DNA of 40,029 nt from positions 1-40,029 of IMG/VR virus record IMGVR_UViG_3300031566_000145. One strand, given 5' to 3'. Made by a program: the position numbers and the translations under genes. The DNA comes from a virus. Below are positions 12,575 through 21,976 of this stretch, one piece after another. Numbering within the stretch: position 1 is the stretch's first letter; each line of letters opens with the position of its first letter. The notes below the pieces were generated by a model. The model did no database searches, was not told the DNA's origin, and saw only the letters and a program-made list of their open reading frames with translations.

Positions 12575-14542
12575 TTAACTATTCCAATATCCAGGGAATG
12601 CTGTACCAGCATTTATGCCAGCCTTACTAGCCTCTTTGGCTAACGCAGTACGTTGGTTTCTAAAATCAGCTGGGCCTAGGATGTGTCCACCACGTTGATC
12701 CGCAGGGTATGCATGATTATGCGTCATATCTGACATGCTCTGCGACCACCCGAGTGCATTACCTGGGATTGGGGCATAATAACGATCAGCTTCCGCCTTG
12801 CGAGCCATTAATTGATTCCAACGATTTAGGTAGATACCACTCTCAGCTTTCAGTCGTTGCAACTTTTGCGCTTCAGCAGCTCTCTCTCTGTCGTTAGCTC
12901 GTTGCAAGCGGTTTCGTTCCTGTTTCTTATTAAATACGCCTAATTGTTTCTGTAAATCACTGATGGTTTTATCTCTAGTGTCTAAATCGCTTACACGAGC
13001 AGCATTTTCTTTTTGTAATTCACTATAATTAGTATTTAGACTTGCCAGTTGATCTAAGGAGATATTCCGATCTTGCATTCCGCTAAACACATCGCTTAAA
13101 GCTCCACGTCTAGCTTGTCCAGCAATAGCTCCTTTCATATGAGGCCATTCCCAACCTGCTTGGCTTTGATAGTCTTTGTATAAATCTTCGTTTTCAGCTT
13201 GCTCATTACCCCATTTAGTAGATCCTAACTTGTTCATATCTCTAACATTACCAAGTACATCACTAAATTCTTTTTGCCCATGTTCGCCATATAGACCTAA
13301 TTGACGAAGGTTAGAGATTTGTCCTTGATGCCCTAAAGATAATTCGGATTTCATTGAGCCTTGTAACAATTTATTTCTTTCGCCAAATGTAGCCTTTGAA
13401 ACTTCTCTTGCTCTATCCTCGGCTGCTTGAATATGTTGTGGAGAGCCATATTGATTAGCTCGTACAAATTGATGGCTTATAGCGGCTAAATCTTTTTTTA
13501 ATTTTTGTTTAGCTTCAGACTCAAGTCCTTCAACCGCACCACGCATTCTTTCAGGGACTGCTGCCATAGCTTGCCCCCCAACGCTTTCATTGCCCATTAA
13601 TTGTCTGGTTAGTCCTTTGCGTTTATCATAAAGAGTATCTTTATATTTAGGATTCATACCTTCTAAAGTGCTATGAGAAGCTTTTATCTCTGGGGTAAGA
13701 TCTGCGACTAATTGTCCTGGATATGCAGGCCTATCTTTACCTGTCCATTGATTGGTTGGTGCTGATGTATCTACACCATAAGCTCTTAATCCCTGTAAAG
13801 CGTCTCTTCCTGCTTGGTCTTGTATGTCTGGGTTAACTCCCAAGGCAGTATTGCCACGCAAAGGTCCGAGTGATTCTCTTAGCATCTGCATTCTTGTAAA
13901 AGGTGCATTTGCTTCTTGATTAAATTGATTTTGTGCCGCTCTATTAACTAAATTTGTATGCCCATGTTTTTGCGCTCCAAATTGTTCAAGCGTTCCAGTT
14001 AAGCCTTTTCTACGAGCTTCTTTTTGAGCCTGCAAGCCTTTAAGAGTTCTTACCAGCTGTTCATTACTAGATTGCTCCAAAGTACCACTTGCTCTTCCTA
14101 TATCACCAAAACTTGATTCCGCTTCGGCTTGTCCTCTTCTAAGATCTCTCCGACCTTTTCCTCTAAATCTATCGACTCTTGGATTGTATGATTCTCTAAA
14201 TTGGTTGCGTAAAGCACCTAACATTTGGTCTTCGCTAAAAGTTTGCTGCCCACGACCCAACATCCGTAATTGATCTTGTATATTTTGTTGGGAAATGCCT
14301 GTATTAGGACGATTTAATACAGTTTCTAATTTTCTAGTATACGGAGCAGGTTTTTTTGCAAAGCCTTCTTTTAAAGTTCTAGCTCTTTGAGTAAGGCTAG
14401 ACATAGGAGCTATTGTTTGCCCCTTATATACTGGATAACCCAAACCAGAGGCTTTTCTTTGATCTCTGGCTAAAACCATTTCAGCTTCGTTAAAAATTTC
14501 TTCAGGTGCTAAATCAGATGCATATCTACTTCCTACTGCCAT
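12575..14542 (-). CDS. putative internal virion / DNA ejection protein (655 aa)
   Basis: A long, almost entirely helical, glutamine-, alanine- and arginine-rich protein without recognisable enzyme motifs. Heptad-like stretches occur in the second half (VSDLDTRDKTISDLQKQLG; RNRLQRANDRERAAEAQKLQ). It is one of four large helical proteins in the block 12575-21856, next to tail adaptor and gp10-like genes. In P22-like podoviruses this position holds ejection proteins (gp7, gp20, gp16 type) that enter the host envelope with the DNA. The assignment is by composition and position; no direct sequence match to a named protein is claimed. Confidence 0.55.
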   Translation of the reverse strand: MAVGSRYASDLAPEEIFNEAEMVLARDQRKASGLGYPVYKGQTIAPMSSLTQRARTLKEGFAKKPAPYTRKLETVLNRPNTGISQQNIQDQLRMLGRGQQTFSEDQMLGALRNQFRESYNPRVDRFRGKGRRDLRRGQAEAESSFGDIGRASGTLEQSSNEQLVRTLKGLQAQKEARRKGLTGTLEQFGAQKHGHTNLVNRAAQNQFNQEANAPFTRMQMLRESLGPLRGNTALGVNPDIQDQAGRDALQGLRAYGVDTSAPTNQWTGKDRPAYPGQLVADLTPEIKASHSTLEGMNPKYKDTLYDKRKGLTRQLMGNESVGGQAMAAVPERMRGAVEGLESEAKQKLKKDLAAISHQFVRANQYGSPQHIQAAEDRAREVSKATFGERNKLLQGSMKSELSLGHQGQISNLRQLGLYGEHGQKEFSDVLGNVRDMNKLGSTKWGNEQAENEDLYKDYQSQAGWEWPHMKGAIAGQARRGALSDVFSGMQDRNISLDQLASLNTNYSELQKENAARVSDLDTRDKTISDLQKQLGVFNKKQERNRLQRANDRERAAEAQKLQRLKAESGIYLNRWNQLMARKAEADRYYAPIPGNALGWSQSMSDMTHNHAYPADQRGGHILGPADFRNQRTALAKEASKAGINAGTAFPGYWNS

Positions 14543-14546
14543 GAAC

Positions 14547-16034
14547 TTAACCTCTCAAATAGCTTGTTAATGATTTTGCCTTTGGTGGTAATTTATGTAC
14601 AGAACCACCTCTTTGTTTGCGTATATTTTTTAACGCCTTATCTAATCTTTTTGCTCCAGCTGTATTATTTCCATCTCCTAAATGAGCGACAGCATCAGCT
14701 GGTATAACGTATTCACCATCAGAAAGGAGAGCCTTTATTTTATCATCTCGCCCTCCCGTTTCTCCTTGAAAATAACGTCCTGATCCTTCTGGGTATTGCA
14801 TTTCTTCAGCTTCATACATCATATCAGGAGAGACTTCTCCCCCTTCTTGATAAGGCCTAGCTGTACCAGTATAATTAGGGTCGTTGTAATAACTAAACCA
14901 CTTACCATGTTTTTTACGTTCTTCTGGGGTATGACTTTTACGATATAGGGGGTCAAGATTACCTAACCGCTCCTCAGGTAAGAATTTTTTCCTAGCTACT
15001 CTTCTTTTCATTTGCTCTTCAGCAACTAGTGCATTCTCTTTGGCAGACCTCTCTTCAGGAGTTAACATAAGTGCTTTTTGTAAGCGTTTATGTTCATCCG
15101 CTTGTTGCTCTGGTGTTTTTTCTTTCTTTTCTTTCGGACGACCCAGCACGCTAGCAGCAAGACTCCCCATTGATAATAGATTGCTAGGATCCATTAGCCT
15201 ATCTGTCCAACTCCTAGAGGCAACTTCGGATGCAGCCTTGGTGGCAGCATTAGAGGCAGCCTCTGAGGCAACTGCTTTTGAAGCTGCGCCGCTTCCTGAA
15301 CTTGCCGCACCAGCCGCACCAGCAGCTCCTTCTCCTCCGAACATATTACCCAGACCTATAGAGGGTAATATAGCATTTTGCGCTCCATAATTACTCAAAC
15401 TACCGCCAATTCCCGTGGCTCCTACTGCATTTGCTCCACTACCAAGAAGGGCGGCGCCTGTAGGTGCAGCAGCTCCCATCATACCACCTCTAAGAGCAGC
15501 TTTTCCTAAATCCTTGCGGCCACGAAACACTGACCCTGTCGCTCCACCTAAAGCTCCACCTATCACTCCACCTATCCCTGGTAGAAGCATATTACCAATA
15601 ACCACTCCTGCTGCTGGTCCTAGTACACTTTTAAACCATTTCCCTGGGCTGTTGAAAATACCAAATTGCGGTAATCCAGTTTTCTTATTAATTGTCCCAC
15701 TACCGCCCATTTCCTTTAGCATCATGGCTTCTAGCGGGTTAATATGAGCTAAGACAGTATCTTCACCCTCTCCTTGCTTTCTAATCATCTCAGCTAACAT
15801 AGGATAAGGACTTTTTTCCTTACTAGCTTTTTTCTTTTTTACTTTTCCACCACCTGCATAAGCTACACTATTCTGACCTGGAATATTAGCAGCAGGCATT
15901 GATTGAGAAGGAGGAACAGGATAAGGGATATTATTGTTCATCATATTGGGCAACATCCCACTTTGAGCATACGGCTCTGTGTTTAATGGCATAACTGTAT
16001 TTTGGTAACCACTATTAAATCTTGTATCAAACAT
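14547..16034 (-). CDS. putative internal virion protein with glycine-zipper membrane region (495 aa)
   Basis: Residues about 135-205 are glycine/alanine-rich and hydrophobic (VVIGNMLLPGIGGVIGGALG and following), like membrane-inserting segments of ejection proteins. The C-terminus contains LLSDGEYVIPADAVAHLGDG and GAKRLDKALKNIRKQRGG, a domain I recognise from many marine and alphaproteobacterial phage virion proteins. The N-terminus is proline/asparagine-rich. It lies between a small 91-aa protein and the 655-aa protein. The likely role is forming part of the channel or core through which DNA leaves the capsid; this is inferred. Confidence 0.6.
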   Translation of the reverse strand: MFDTRFNSGYQNTVMPLNTEPYAQSGMLPNMMNNNIPYPVPPSQSMPAANIPGQNSVAYAGGGKVKKKKASKEKSPYPMLAEMIRKQGEGEDTVLAHINPLEAMMLKEMGGSGTINKKTGLPQFGIFNSPGKWFKSVLGPAAGVVIGNMLLPGIGGVIGGALGGATGSVFRGRKDLGKAALRGGMMGAAAPTGAALLGSGANAVGATGIGGSLSNYGAQNAILPSIGLGNMFGGEGAAGAAGAASSGSGAASKAVASEAASNAATKAASEVASRSWTDRLMDPSNLLSMGSLAASVLGRPKEKKEKTPEQQADEHKRLQKALMLTPEERSAKENALVAEEQMKRRVARKKFLPEERLGNLDPLYRKSHTPEERKKHGKWFSYYNDPNYTGTARPYQEGGEVSPDMMYEAEEMQYPEGSGRYFQGETGGRDDKIKALLSDGEYVIPADAVAHLGDGNNTAGAKRLDKALKNIRKQRGGSVHKLPPKAKSLTSYLRG

Positions 16035-16036
16035 TC

Positions 16037-16312
16037 CTACCTTCTTTTATTAAATTTCTCATTTACCAGCAAATAGACGACTTTCGCCCATTCTTGCCAA
16101 TCTGTAAAGTCTTCCTTCCGCTCTCCTTGAAAAAGAGAAAAGGGAGGGGGGACGTTATTTCGTGCAAAAATACCTCTTCCAACTACGAACTGACCCCATT
16201 CTTTCCACTTCTGCTCGTCATCTAAAAGAGGAAGATAGGCCTTGGGATAATCGACTACTAACGCACCAGCCCAATCATTCAAAGTTATATATTCTGGCCA
16301 AACTACTGCCAT
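16037..16312 (-). CDS. small phage structural-module protein (91 aa)
   Basis: A tryptophan-rich small protein (EYITLNDWAGALVVDYPKAY; QKWKEWGQFVVGR; TDWQEWAKVVYLLVNEK). Its ATG overlaps the stop of the gp10-like gene (TAATG), so translation is coupled. Similar small proteins accompany gp10-like genes in other podoviruses, but no function is known to me. Two tryptophan-containing helices suggest a small helical bundle, perhaps an assembly partner of the gp10-like protein. Confidence 0.6.
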   Translation of the reverse strand: MAVVWPEYITLNDWAGALVVDYPKAYLPLLDDEQKWKEWGQFVVGRGIFARNNVPPPFSLFQGERKEDFTDWQEWAKVVYLLVNEKFNKRR

Positions 16313-17895
16313 TATCGTGCATCCCCCATACCAAGTAATAATATTATCTTGCCAACTTCAAAACCATTTTCTGAGGTGAATGTAAGGCTCATGTTTCGCC
16401 CTTGAACTCTCATATCAAGTTTCGGTGTAGTATTTGTAAAAGCCTGAGCTGGGCTTCTAACTATAACGCTTTGAGCATATTCCTGTGTATTGACTATTAC
16501 AGAAAAATTTATGTTTATAAGGTTTTCTAGATTTACAAAATCAGGTTCTATTCTTTGCAGGTCTATCCATCTATTAATTAATTGAGATGGTTTAGCTCCT
16601 TTGTCAACTTTTGGAGGAAACGCTACCCATGAAATTATAGGAGTTGTAAAAGAAGAAACGATTGGATCTATCACTCTAGCAGCAGCACGAACCGCATCTT
16701 GTGTAGCTCCCACCTCATGTTTCCAAAGATTGCTCTCTATTAAATCTTGTTCATTCGCAAGGAATCGTCCATAACTACTCATAAAACCAAAATCAGCGGA
16801 AAATACACCAGCTGTTCTAGAAATATTGGTATCGTACCAAGTATTTTCTCTCTTGTTGTATACTATGGCTCTTGAGTTCGGTCCTAGGATGCCTCTTACT
16901 GGATAAAACCACCATATCTCACCATACTTTGTGTTTTTTACGCCAAAAACTTGTTGACGCCTATCCATATCAATATTGTCATAAAAGTAATTGAGATTTA
17001 AGCGGTTATCTAGTTCTTGAACTGTACCGTTATAGACAAAAAACCTATCCGTTCCAGGCCAGAAATATATCCCATCATACTCAACTACGCATTTACTGGA
17101 TAAAATAGAGGAGCTGTTAGATTGTACATCAACAGTAAAATTATCGTTGCCAGCCAGTCCTGTATTTGCGAACCTTACAACAGAAGATAAAGTCCAAAAA
17201 AGAATAGTTGGGCTAAACTCCCCGCCACGAATTGGACTACCATAAATAACTTTATCAGCGGAAATAACATTAGATCCACTACCATTTCCTTCTAAAAAAA
17301 TAAATGGATTATTTGTTCGGCTGTATTGCACTAAGCCATTAGAGCCGTATAAAAACAGATAAGGTGCGCCAAAGACTAGACCACCAGTGATTAATGGATT
17401 GACACCTGCATTAAGCGTCAGTTCAGCTGGGCCAGCATTGGCATTCGCAATGTTTTTTCTATAAAAGATAGGTGGCCCTAAGTTGCTATTTATATTTAAT
17501 GCATTTCTGGTTCGCATAAATACTCTATAAGAGGCTAATCCTCCAGTATCAACAACGGTTTCAGTATTCCACATATCCTCTGCTTGGGCTATGTAATTGA
17601 ATAATACATTATTGCTAATAAACGTCCAATTAGGAGCATTAATTTGTGCTCTAATTCCAAGCTCACCACAAATAAAAGTTAAAGACTCCCCTCCAGCTCT
17701 CCAAGGAAAAATAGATAAATCAGTAACTCTCTGCATATTAGCAGCTGTACTAGCTCCCTTCATGCCCCCTATTTTTCGTACCTTGCCTCTTTGAAATCTA
17801 ACCCATTGCCCATCAAGACAATACTCTGATTGAAATTGAGTGCCATCTCTTTGGATGCCTGCGTTATATACTAAAGGATAAAGATTAGAGGCCAT
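16312..17895 (-). CDS. P22 gp10-like tail hub / packaged DNA stabilisation protein
   Basis: The 527-aa protein has features of the gp10-like family in podoviruses: the N-terminal DGTQFQSEYCLDGQWVRFQR, the beta-propeller-like core (SPTILFWTLSSVVRF; KCVVEYDGIYFWPGTDRFFV; YNGTVQELDNRLN) and KYGEIWWFYPVRG followed by IVYNKRENTWYD. In P22, gp10 closes the portal/gp4 channel after packaging and holds tail parts. A C-terminal beta domain follows (about 415-527). Neighbours are an adaptor protein before and a small protein after, both overlapping by TAATG. Family membership is confident, exact role less so. Confidence 0.8.
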   Translation of the reverse strand: MASNLYPLVYNAGIQRDGTQFQSEYCLDGQWVRFQRGKVRKIGGMKGASTAANMQRVTDLSIFPWRAGGESLTFICGELGIRAQINAPNWTFISNNVLFNYIAQAEDMWNTETVVDTGGLASYRVFMRTRNALNINSNLGPPIFYRKNIANANAGPAELTLNAGVNPLITGGLVFGAPYLFLYGSNGLVQYSRTNNPFIFLEGNGSGSNVISADKVIYGSPIRGGEFSPTILFWTLSSVVRFANTGLAGNDNFTVDVQSNSSSILSSKCVVEYDGIYFWPGTDRFFVYNGTVQELDNRLNLNYFYDNIDMDRRQQVFGVKNTKYGEIWWFYPVRGILGPNSRAIVYNKRENTWYDTNISRTAGVFSADFGFMSSYGRFLANEQDLIESNLWKHEVGATQDAVRAAARVIDPIVSSFTTPIISWVAFPPKVDKGAKPSQLINRWIDLQRIEPDFVNLENLININFSVIVNTQEYAQSVIVRSPAQAFTNTTPKLDMRVQGRNMSLTFTSENGFEVGKIILLLGMGDAR

Positions 17896-18545
17896 TAGTC
17901 TTTATCCCTCTTGCTTAATCTATCGGTGTATCTTTCTTTAGTATCCACAAGAAGATCTTTTAAGGCTCTGGCGTATAAAGCTTCAAATGTCGATATACGC
18001 TCATCATCTTTTAAGAAGGGTATAGCTTCAAATAGACAGGCATATAAAAGAAGACTTGGATATTTATCGGTAAGAAAATTTACAGGGTTTTCTTGATTGA
18101 ATAACGGCAAACTTAAATAAATTAGCTCATAATTTAAAGCAAGTGTAGGGGTGGGAGTAATAAAGATCTGCCCCGCCCCTGCATTTGACGTAGGCATACT
18201 ATAATCTGCATAAAACAAAGGATTACCCCTTGTAGCTGAATTAGGTGAATATGTTTTACAAAACTCATAAGTTCTTGGTAATACGTAATTAGTGATTGGT
18301 TGAGCACCGGGAATAATATAGCTAAAACTAATTGTCTCTTTCCAATCTATGGGTTTTGGAATCAAAGGACTATTCTCAGTAAACTCAGGATTACCAGGTA
18401 CAATTTTCTGAAAGCCAATACTTCTAGCTTCACTATAAATTCTACTAACGCCTTGATTAATAAAATCAGGGATTTGACTTATAAAAAACTGATCCGTTCT
18501 ATTAGAGTAATCCTCTATTTGTTGGGTTAAAGAGTTGTAATTCAT
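17895..18545 (-). CDS. phage adaptor / tail-completion protein (216 aa)
   Basis: The pattern is that of the podovirus adaptor family found beside gp10-like proteins: an N-terminal helix LTQQIEDYSNRTDQFFISQI, PDFINQGVSRIYSEAR, a P.D.....SF strand region, GNPLFYADYSM, IFITPTPTLALNYELIYLSL, and a final helix YARALKDLLVDTKERYTDRL. These proteins are thought to form a ring joining head and tail. It is separated by one base from the 717-aa gene and overlaps the gp10-like start. The family is recognised; the precise place in the virion is inferred. Confidence 0.7.
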   Translation of the reverse strand: MNYNSLTQQIEDYSNRTDQFFISQIPDFINQGVSRIYSEARSIGFQKIVPGNPEFTENSPLIPKPIDWKETISFSYIIPGAQPITNYVLPRTYEFCKTYSPNSATRGNPLFYADYSMPTSNAGAGQIFITPTPTLALNYELIYLSLPLFNQENPVNFLTDKYPSLLLYACLFEAIPFLKDDERISTFEALYARALKDLLVDTKERYTDRLSKRDKD

Positions 18546-18546
18546 G

Positions 18547-20700
18547 TTATTTTTCCTCCTTCTGTCTTGGCTTACTTAGAGAATAAGCGGCCGCAGGGAT
18601 ACCAACTTTTGTTAAAATTGATTTTAAACTCTGCTCATTTTTAATGGAACTTACGGGGGTTAAGAGTAATTTAGCAGTATCGGGATCTAGTAATGCCTTC
18701 TCTAATAAAGATGTTATCTGTTGTTTTTCATAATCTTTAGCCATGTCATATACTGGCGTTAAATATTTTCCACCTGGAATTTTATTTATTAGTTTCTTGC
18801 CTATGGACTGTTTTACTGGATTAGTAAGACCCTCTAAAAGGGTGGTTTGAGATTGCGTATTAGAGCCAACACCCCTCCCCATAGTAGCTACCATGTTACG
18901 TCTTTTTAGAATGCCTTTTACATCATCTAAAACCTTGACCTGATCTTTATCAAAAATATATTCAAGCTTTCCTTTATTCTTTTTTAAAAAGTTATTTACT
19001 TTATTATACGAAAGATTTTGTTGTCCAGAAGCGTTTATAGAAGAAAGCTCAGAGGTATTTAATAACTTATCGACTACTGAACCTCTTATTATATCCATGG
19101 TTTTCTTACTTTTCCCCACTTGAGATACCAAAGCTCTGGTATTATCTAAGCTACCACGCAATATCATGTCGGGAATTTTCTCTGGGGAAGTTAAAAACTC
19201 TTGATTAAAAACATCTTTTTTGACAATCTTGCCTAGAAGAGGCTCTTTTTCGATAGCAGAGACTGGTTTGGATAATCGGGCGTAAGCAGATCTTGCTATT
19301 TCTTCCTCGGGTATTTGAGCCATATCTTTGAGAAGATTAGATTTTGCTTCTGATAAAACTCGAGCCACTTCATGATTACCAGATTTCTTAGCTGCGCCAA
19401 TTCTCCCAGAGATGTCTTTTAGAGCGTTAGTTAGCTCAATTGGCACAGGTTTACTCGAAACTTCTTTTTGAAGCTGTAACCGTGCTTTCTGCCCTAAGTT
19501 GCTATATAATTTATCAAGATTAGCCACGTCTCTTTTAGATGTAGTATTACTTCTAATAATATCTTCAACATAATTGAGATTCTTTTTTATGTCTCCTTTC
19601 GCAAATTCACCTTCTCTTTGTAGAAAAGCTTGCGTGTTTGGAAGATCAACACCTTGTCTTATCTGATTCACTTTCTGATAAAGTGGTTCGGTGACGTCTC
19701 CCCTTATTTGTTTCCTGCTTTTTAATTCTTTAGACAAGTAATCCCTAATAGCCTCGCCTTGCTTTTCAGGCTCTAAACCCACTTTAGGAGACAACATATT
19801 TAATTGTTTTTTCATGATACTATCAGCAAGAGCTTGTTTTTCTGCAATAGCTGGAATGTTAGGCGATAAGGCTCTATCAAGCCCTGAGATTCCTGTGTTC
19901 TGAGCTAATTCAGCGGTAGTTAGCCTTGTATCAAAAGGAGTTGGAGCGTTTAAATTTTTGATTACCTTTTGAATATTTTTCTCACCGACCCGATCTTTTA
20001 AAATATCACCAGCTGCACTTGCGATCTGTTTTTTCTGTCCTGCTGTAGTAAATTTATGCAATAAATTACCAGTTCCTTTTACAGACTTTACTGCTGTAGC
20101 TGCTGCAAATGGTGAAGCAAATGATGAACCAATATCAGCGACTAGCGGATCAACTCCTCCTTCTTGCAGTACGCCACTTGTTAAGCCAATACCAGCACCT
20201 GTAAGAGCACCCTTTAGTGTTCTGCCAGCCTGAGCTGACGTAGAAGCTCCTTTAGCCGCCTTTGCACCCTTGGCGAACAAACCCCCTGGAAGAGCGAACT
20301 CTAGACCATGCATAGCTACTCTCTGCGCTCCTGTCGTGGGTTTAGGTTCTAAATCAACCCCTGTTTTAGTATTTATATATTCTTTAACACCCCTAGAAGT
20401 TGGAATATTTCGGCTTAAAATATTAATTTCAGGAGTTTCTATTTCTGACCCTGGATATCCCATTAATGCAAACTTTCTCCGCTGTGATTCGGCTTGGCCT
20501 CTAGCCAATCCTTCTAATCCTTGAACAGCTAGACCTGGTAAATCAGCAATATCACCCGCTACTTTTAAAGCAGATTTGCCAATTAATGCAGGCCAAGAAT
20601 CGCCAGTTTCCTCTGGAGAAGACGTTATTTTATACTTATCCCATTTGTTTACAGGGGATTCTTGAGAAGGTTGAATTTTATATTTATCGTATTTATTCAT
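18547..20700 (-). CDS. putative DNA ejection / internal virion protein (717 aa)
   Basis: The N-terminus carries two short repeats (NKYDKYKIQPS and NKWDKYKITSS), then a region rich in glycine/alanine with hydrophobic helices (about 135-205: GGLFAKGAKAAKGAS; LTGAGIGLTSGVLQ; SSFASPFAAATAVKS). The rest is charged and helical. No catalytic motif is evident: I looked for a lysozyme or transglycosylase site and saw none. The glycine-rich helices fit a protein that inserts into a membrane, as ejection proteins do. It overlaps the 387-aa gene by 8 bases. Assignment by position and composition. Confidence 0.55.
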   Translation of the reverse strand: MNKYDKYKIQPSQESPVNKWDKYKITSSPEETGDSWPALIGKSALKVAGDIADLPGLAVQGLEGLARGQAESQRRKFALMGYPGSEIETPEINILSRNIPTSRGVKEYINTKTGVDLEPKPTTGAQRVAMHGLEFALPGGLFAKGAKAAKGASTSAQAGRTLKGALTGAGIGLTSGVLQEGGVDPLVADIGSSFASPFAAATAVKSVKGTGNLLHKFTTAGQKKQIASAAGDILKDRVGEKNIQKVIKNLNAPTPFDTRLTTAELAQNTGISGLDRALSPNIPAIAEKQALADSIMKKQLNMLSPKVGLEPEKQGEAIRDYLSKELKSRKQIRGDVTEPLYQKVNQIRQGVDLPNTQAFLQREGEFAKGDIKKNLNYVEDIIRSNTTSKRDVANLDKLYSNLGQKARLQLQKEVSSKPVPIELTNALKDISGRIGAAKKSGNHEVARVLSEAKSNLLKDMAQIPEEEIARSAYARLSKPVSAIEKEPLLGKIVKKDVFNQEFLTSPEKIPDMILRGSLDNTRALVSQVGKSKKTMDIIRGSVVDKLLNTSELSSINASGQQNLSYNKVNNFLKKNKGKLEYIFDKDQVKVLDDVKGILKRRNMVATMGRGVGSNTQSQTTLLEGLTNPVKQSIGKKLINKIPGGKYLTPVYDMAKDYEKQQITSLLEKALLDPDTAKLLLTPVSSIKNEQSLKSILTKVGIPAAAYSLSKPRQKEEK

Positions 20701-21856
20701 TTTCCCCTATAGGAGTAAAACCATCATTAATAGCTCCCTCAACCTCATTCCTAGGAATGGAATATTGTTCACCGTTTTGATCCTGCATTAATATAGAATT
20801 TTGATCAGCTTCGCCTGCGGCATTTTGTAGGTTAGCCGCTTCCATTTCCATTTCGTCTATATCGTTAGCATCAATAGCGATTCCTAAATCAGAACTTAAT
20901 TGTGCAGCTTTGTAGTAAGTATCCATCTCTTTGGTGATAGACGACATCTTTTCCTTCATGGTTTCAAGGTCGTCATTTTTCATATCAGGGAAATTCGGCT
21001 TTAATCGATCGTACATACCCTGACCTAATTTACCACCACCAGCTTTTATAGCTTCTAAAGTGGCGGTTAGATTACCCATCTTTGCGCCCAAATCCTTTCT
21101 AGCCGCAGTTTCCTTTTGAAGGTCTTTATTATTACTAAATTTGCCAAAGAAATCCTTCGCTGGATTAGCTAGGCCTGAATAACCCCCGATTGGTTGAAAA
21201 CTATTCTTCTCGGTCAATCCCTTTAGTTTATCCCAGCTTTTATTTATTTCTTTAACGGCTAAGTAGGTATTACCTGCGCTTTTTTTGAATTTATTAGCCT
21301 GCCTCTGTTCTATTTTATCTAAAGGACGGAAAGAGCGACCTTCGATGTTTACTAACCCGTCATCACCCCCAGAGTTTCCAGTACCTCTAGAATTACCCAT
21401 ATTATGATAGCGTACCTGCTCAGCATGCTGTTTTTCAGCCATGCCCCTTCTCCACGCCTTCTCCTCATCTTGCCCAAGTCTTCTATCTTCCGCCGCTTGA
21501 TGAGCGAGTATTTGATTAGCAATGGCGTTATTTTGAGTAAGCGCAGCATCTTCTGCATTATCATACTCTTGAATTGCTGGTGATAAAGCTCTGCCAAACA
21601 AACCTAAATTGTTCAAAAACCCTTTTTGTTTAGGCTGTTGGGCTATATTATTACCAAAAGCTGCCATTGAACGCCTGAAGGCTTTGTCCTGCTGTTTATC
21701 AGTCATCCCAAGCGACTCACGTGCGCTTGAGATGGCTCTATTAATACCAGCATCATAAGGATTATAAGCCTGTTGAGGCACTTGAGCTTGTTCCATATCA
21801 GGCGTCTGATTTGACTGCTGCTGATTTTCTATATAATTTGCAATCGCTGGATTCAT
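20693..21856 (-). CDS. putative ejection-module virion protein (387 aa)
   Basis: A glutamine-, asparagine- and alanine-rich helical protein. The C-terminus has a short domain, ILMQDQNGEQYSIPRNEVEG followed by AINDGFTPIG, a motif that recurs at the ends of podovirus internal proteins. It is the first of the large ejection-type genes, and its ATG overlaps the stop of the tiny lipoprotein gene (TAATG). The stretch 20700-20693 overlaps the next gene. No enzymatic motif is seen. Confidence 0.55.
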   Translation of the reverse strand: MNPAIANYIENQQQSNQTPDMEQAQVPQQAYNPYDAGINRAISSARESLGMTDKQQDKAFRRSMAAFGNNIAQQPKQKGFLNNLGLFGRALSPAIQEYDNAEDAALTQNNAIANQILAHQAAEDRRLGQDEEKAWRRGMAEKQHAEQVRYHNMGNSRGTGNSGGDDGLVNIEGRSFRPLDKIEQRQANKFKKSAGNTYLAVKEINKSWDKLKGLTEKNSFQPIGGYSGLANPAKDFFGKFSNNKDLQKETAARKDLGAKMGNLTATLEAIKAGGGKLGQGMYDRLKPNFPDMKNDDLETMKEKMSSITKEMDTYYKAAQLSSDLGIAIDANDIDEMEMEAANLQNAAGEADQNSILMQDQNGEQYSIPRNEVEGAINDGFTPIGENE

Positions 21857-21966
21857 TAATCTACTTCTTTACAGTTGGTTATTCTATCATCGTCTATCTC
21901 TAACCTTCCCATTGAACAGGAGGAAAGAGAAAGAGAGATAACGATAAATAATATAATTTTGCTCAT
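21856..21966 (-). CDS. tiny lipoprotein (36 aa)
   Basis: A complete 36-codon ORF beginning at ATG 21966 behind AAAGGT and ending in a stop that overlaps the next ATG (TAATG). The translation begins MSKIILFIVISLSLSSCSMG: a lysine, a hydrophobic stretch and the lipobox LSSC, so signal peptidase II would cleave before Cys17 and leave a lipid-anchored peptide of about 20 residues with an acidic segment (LEIDDDR) and one further cysteine. Phage lipoproteins of this size include Rz1-type spanins and superinfection-exclusion proteins (T5 Llp type). It lacks the proline-rich character of Rz1 and no Rz partner is visible, so exclusion or virion anchoring are alternatives. Confidence 0.7.
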   Translation of the reverse strand: MSKIILFIVISLSLSSCSMGRLEIDDDRITNCKEVD

Positions 21967-21976
21967 GTTTTACCTT

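Noticed and set aside
15040-15747. Plus-strand alanine/proline-rich frames
   Set aside because: They are shadows of the glycine/alanine-rich region of the 495-aa virion protein.
18547-20700. Lysozyme or transglycosylase domain in the 717-aa ejection protein
   Set aside because: No catalytic Glu motif or recognisable lysozyme-like core could be found by eye.
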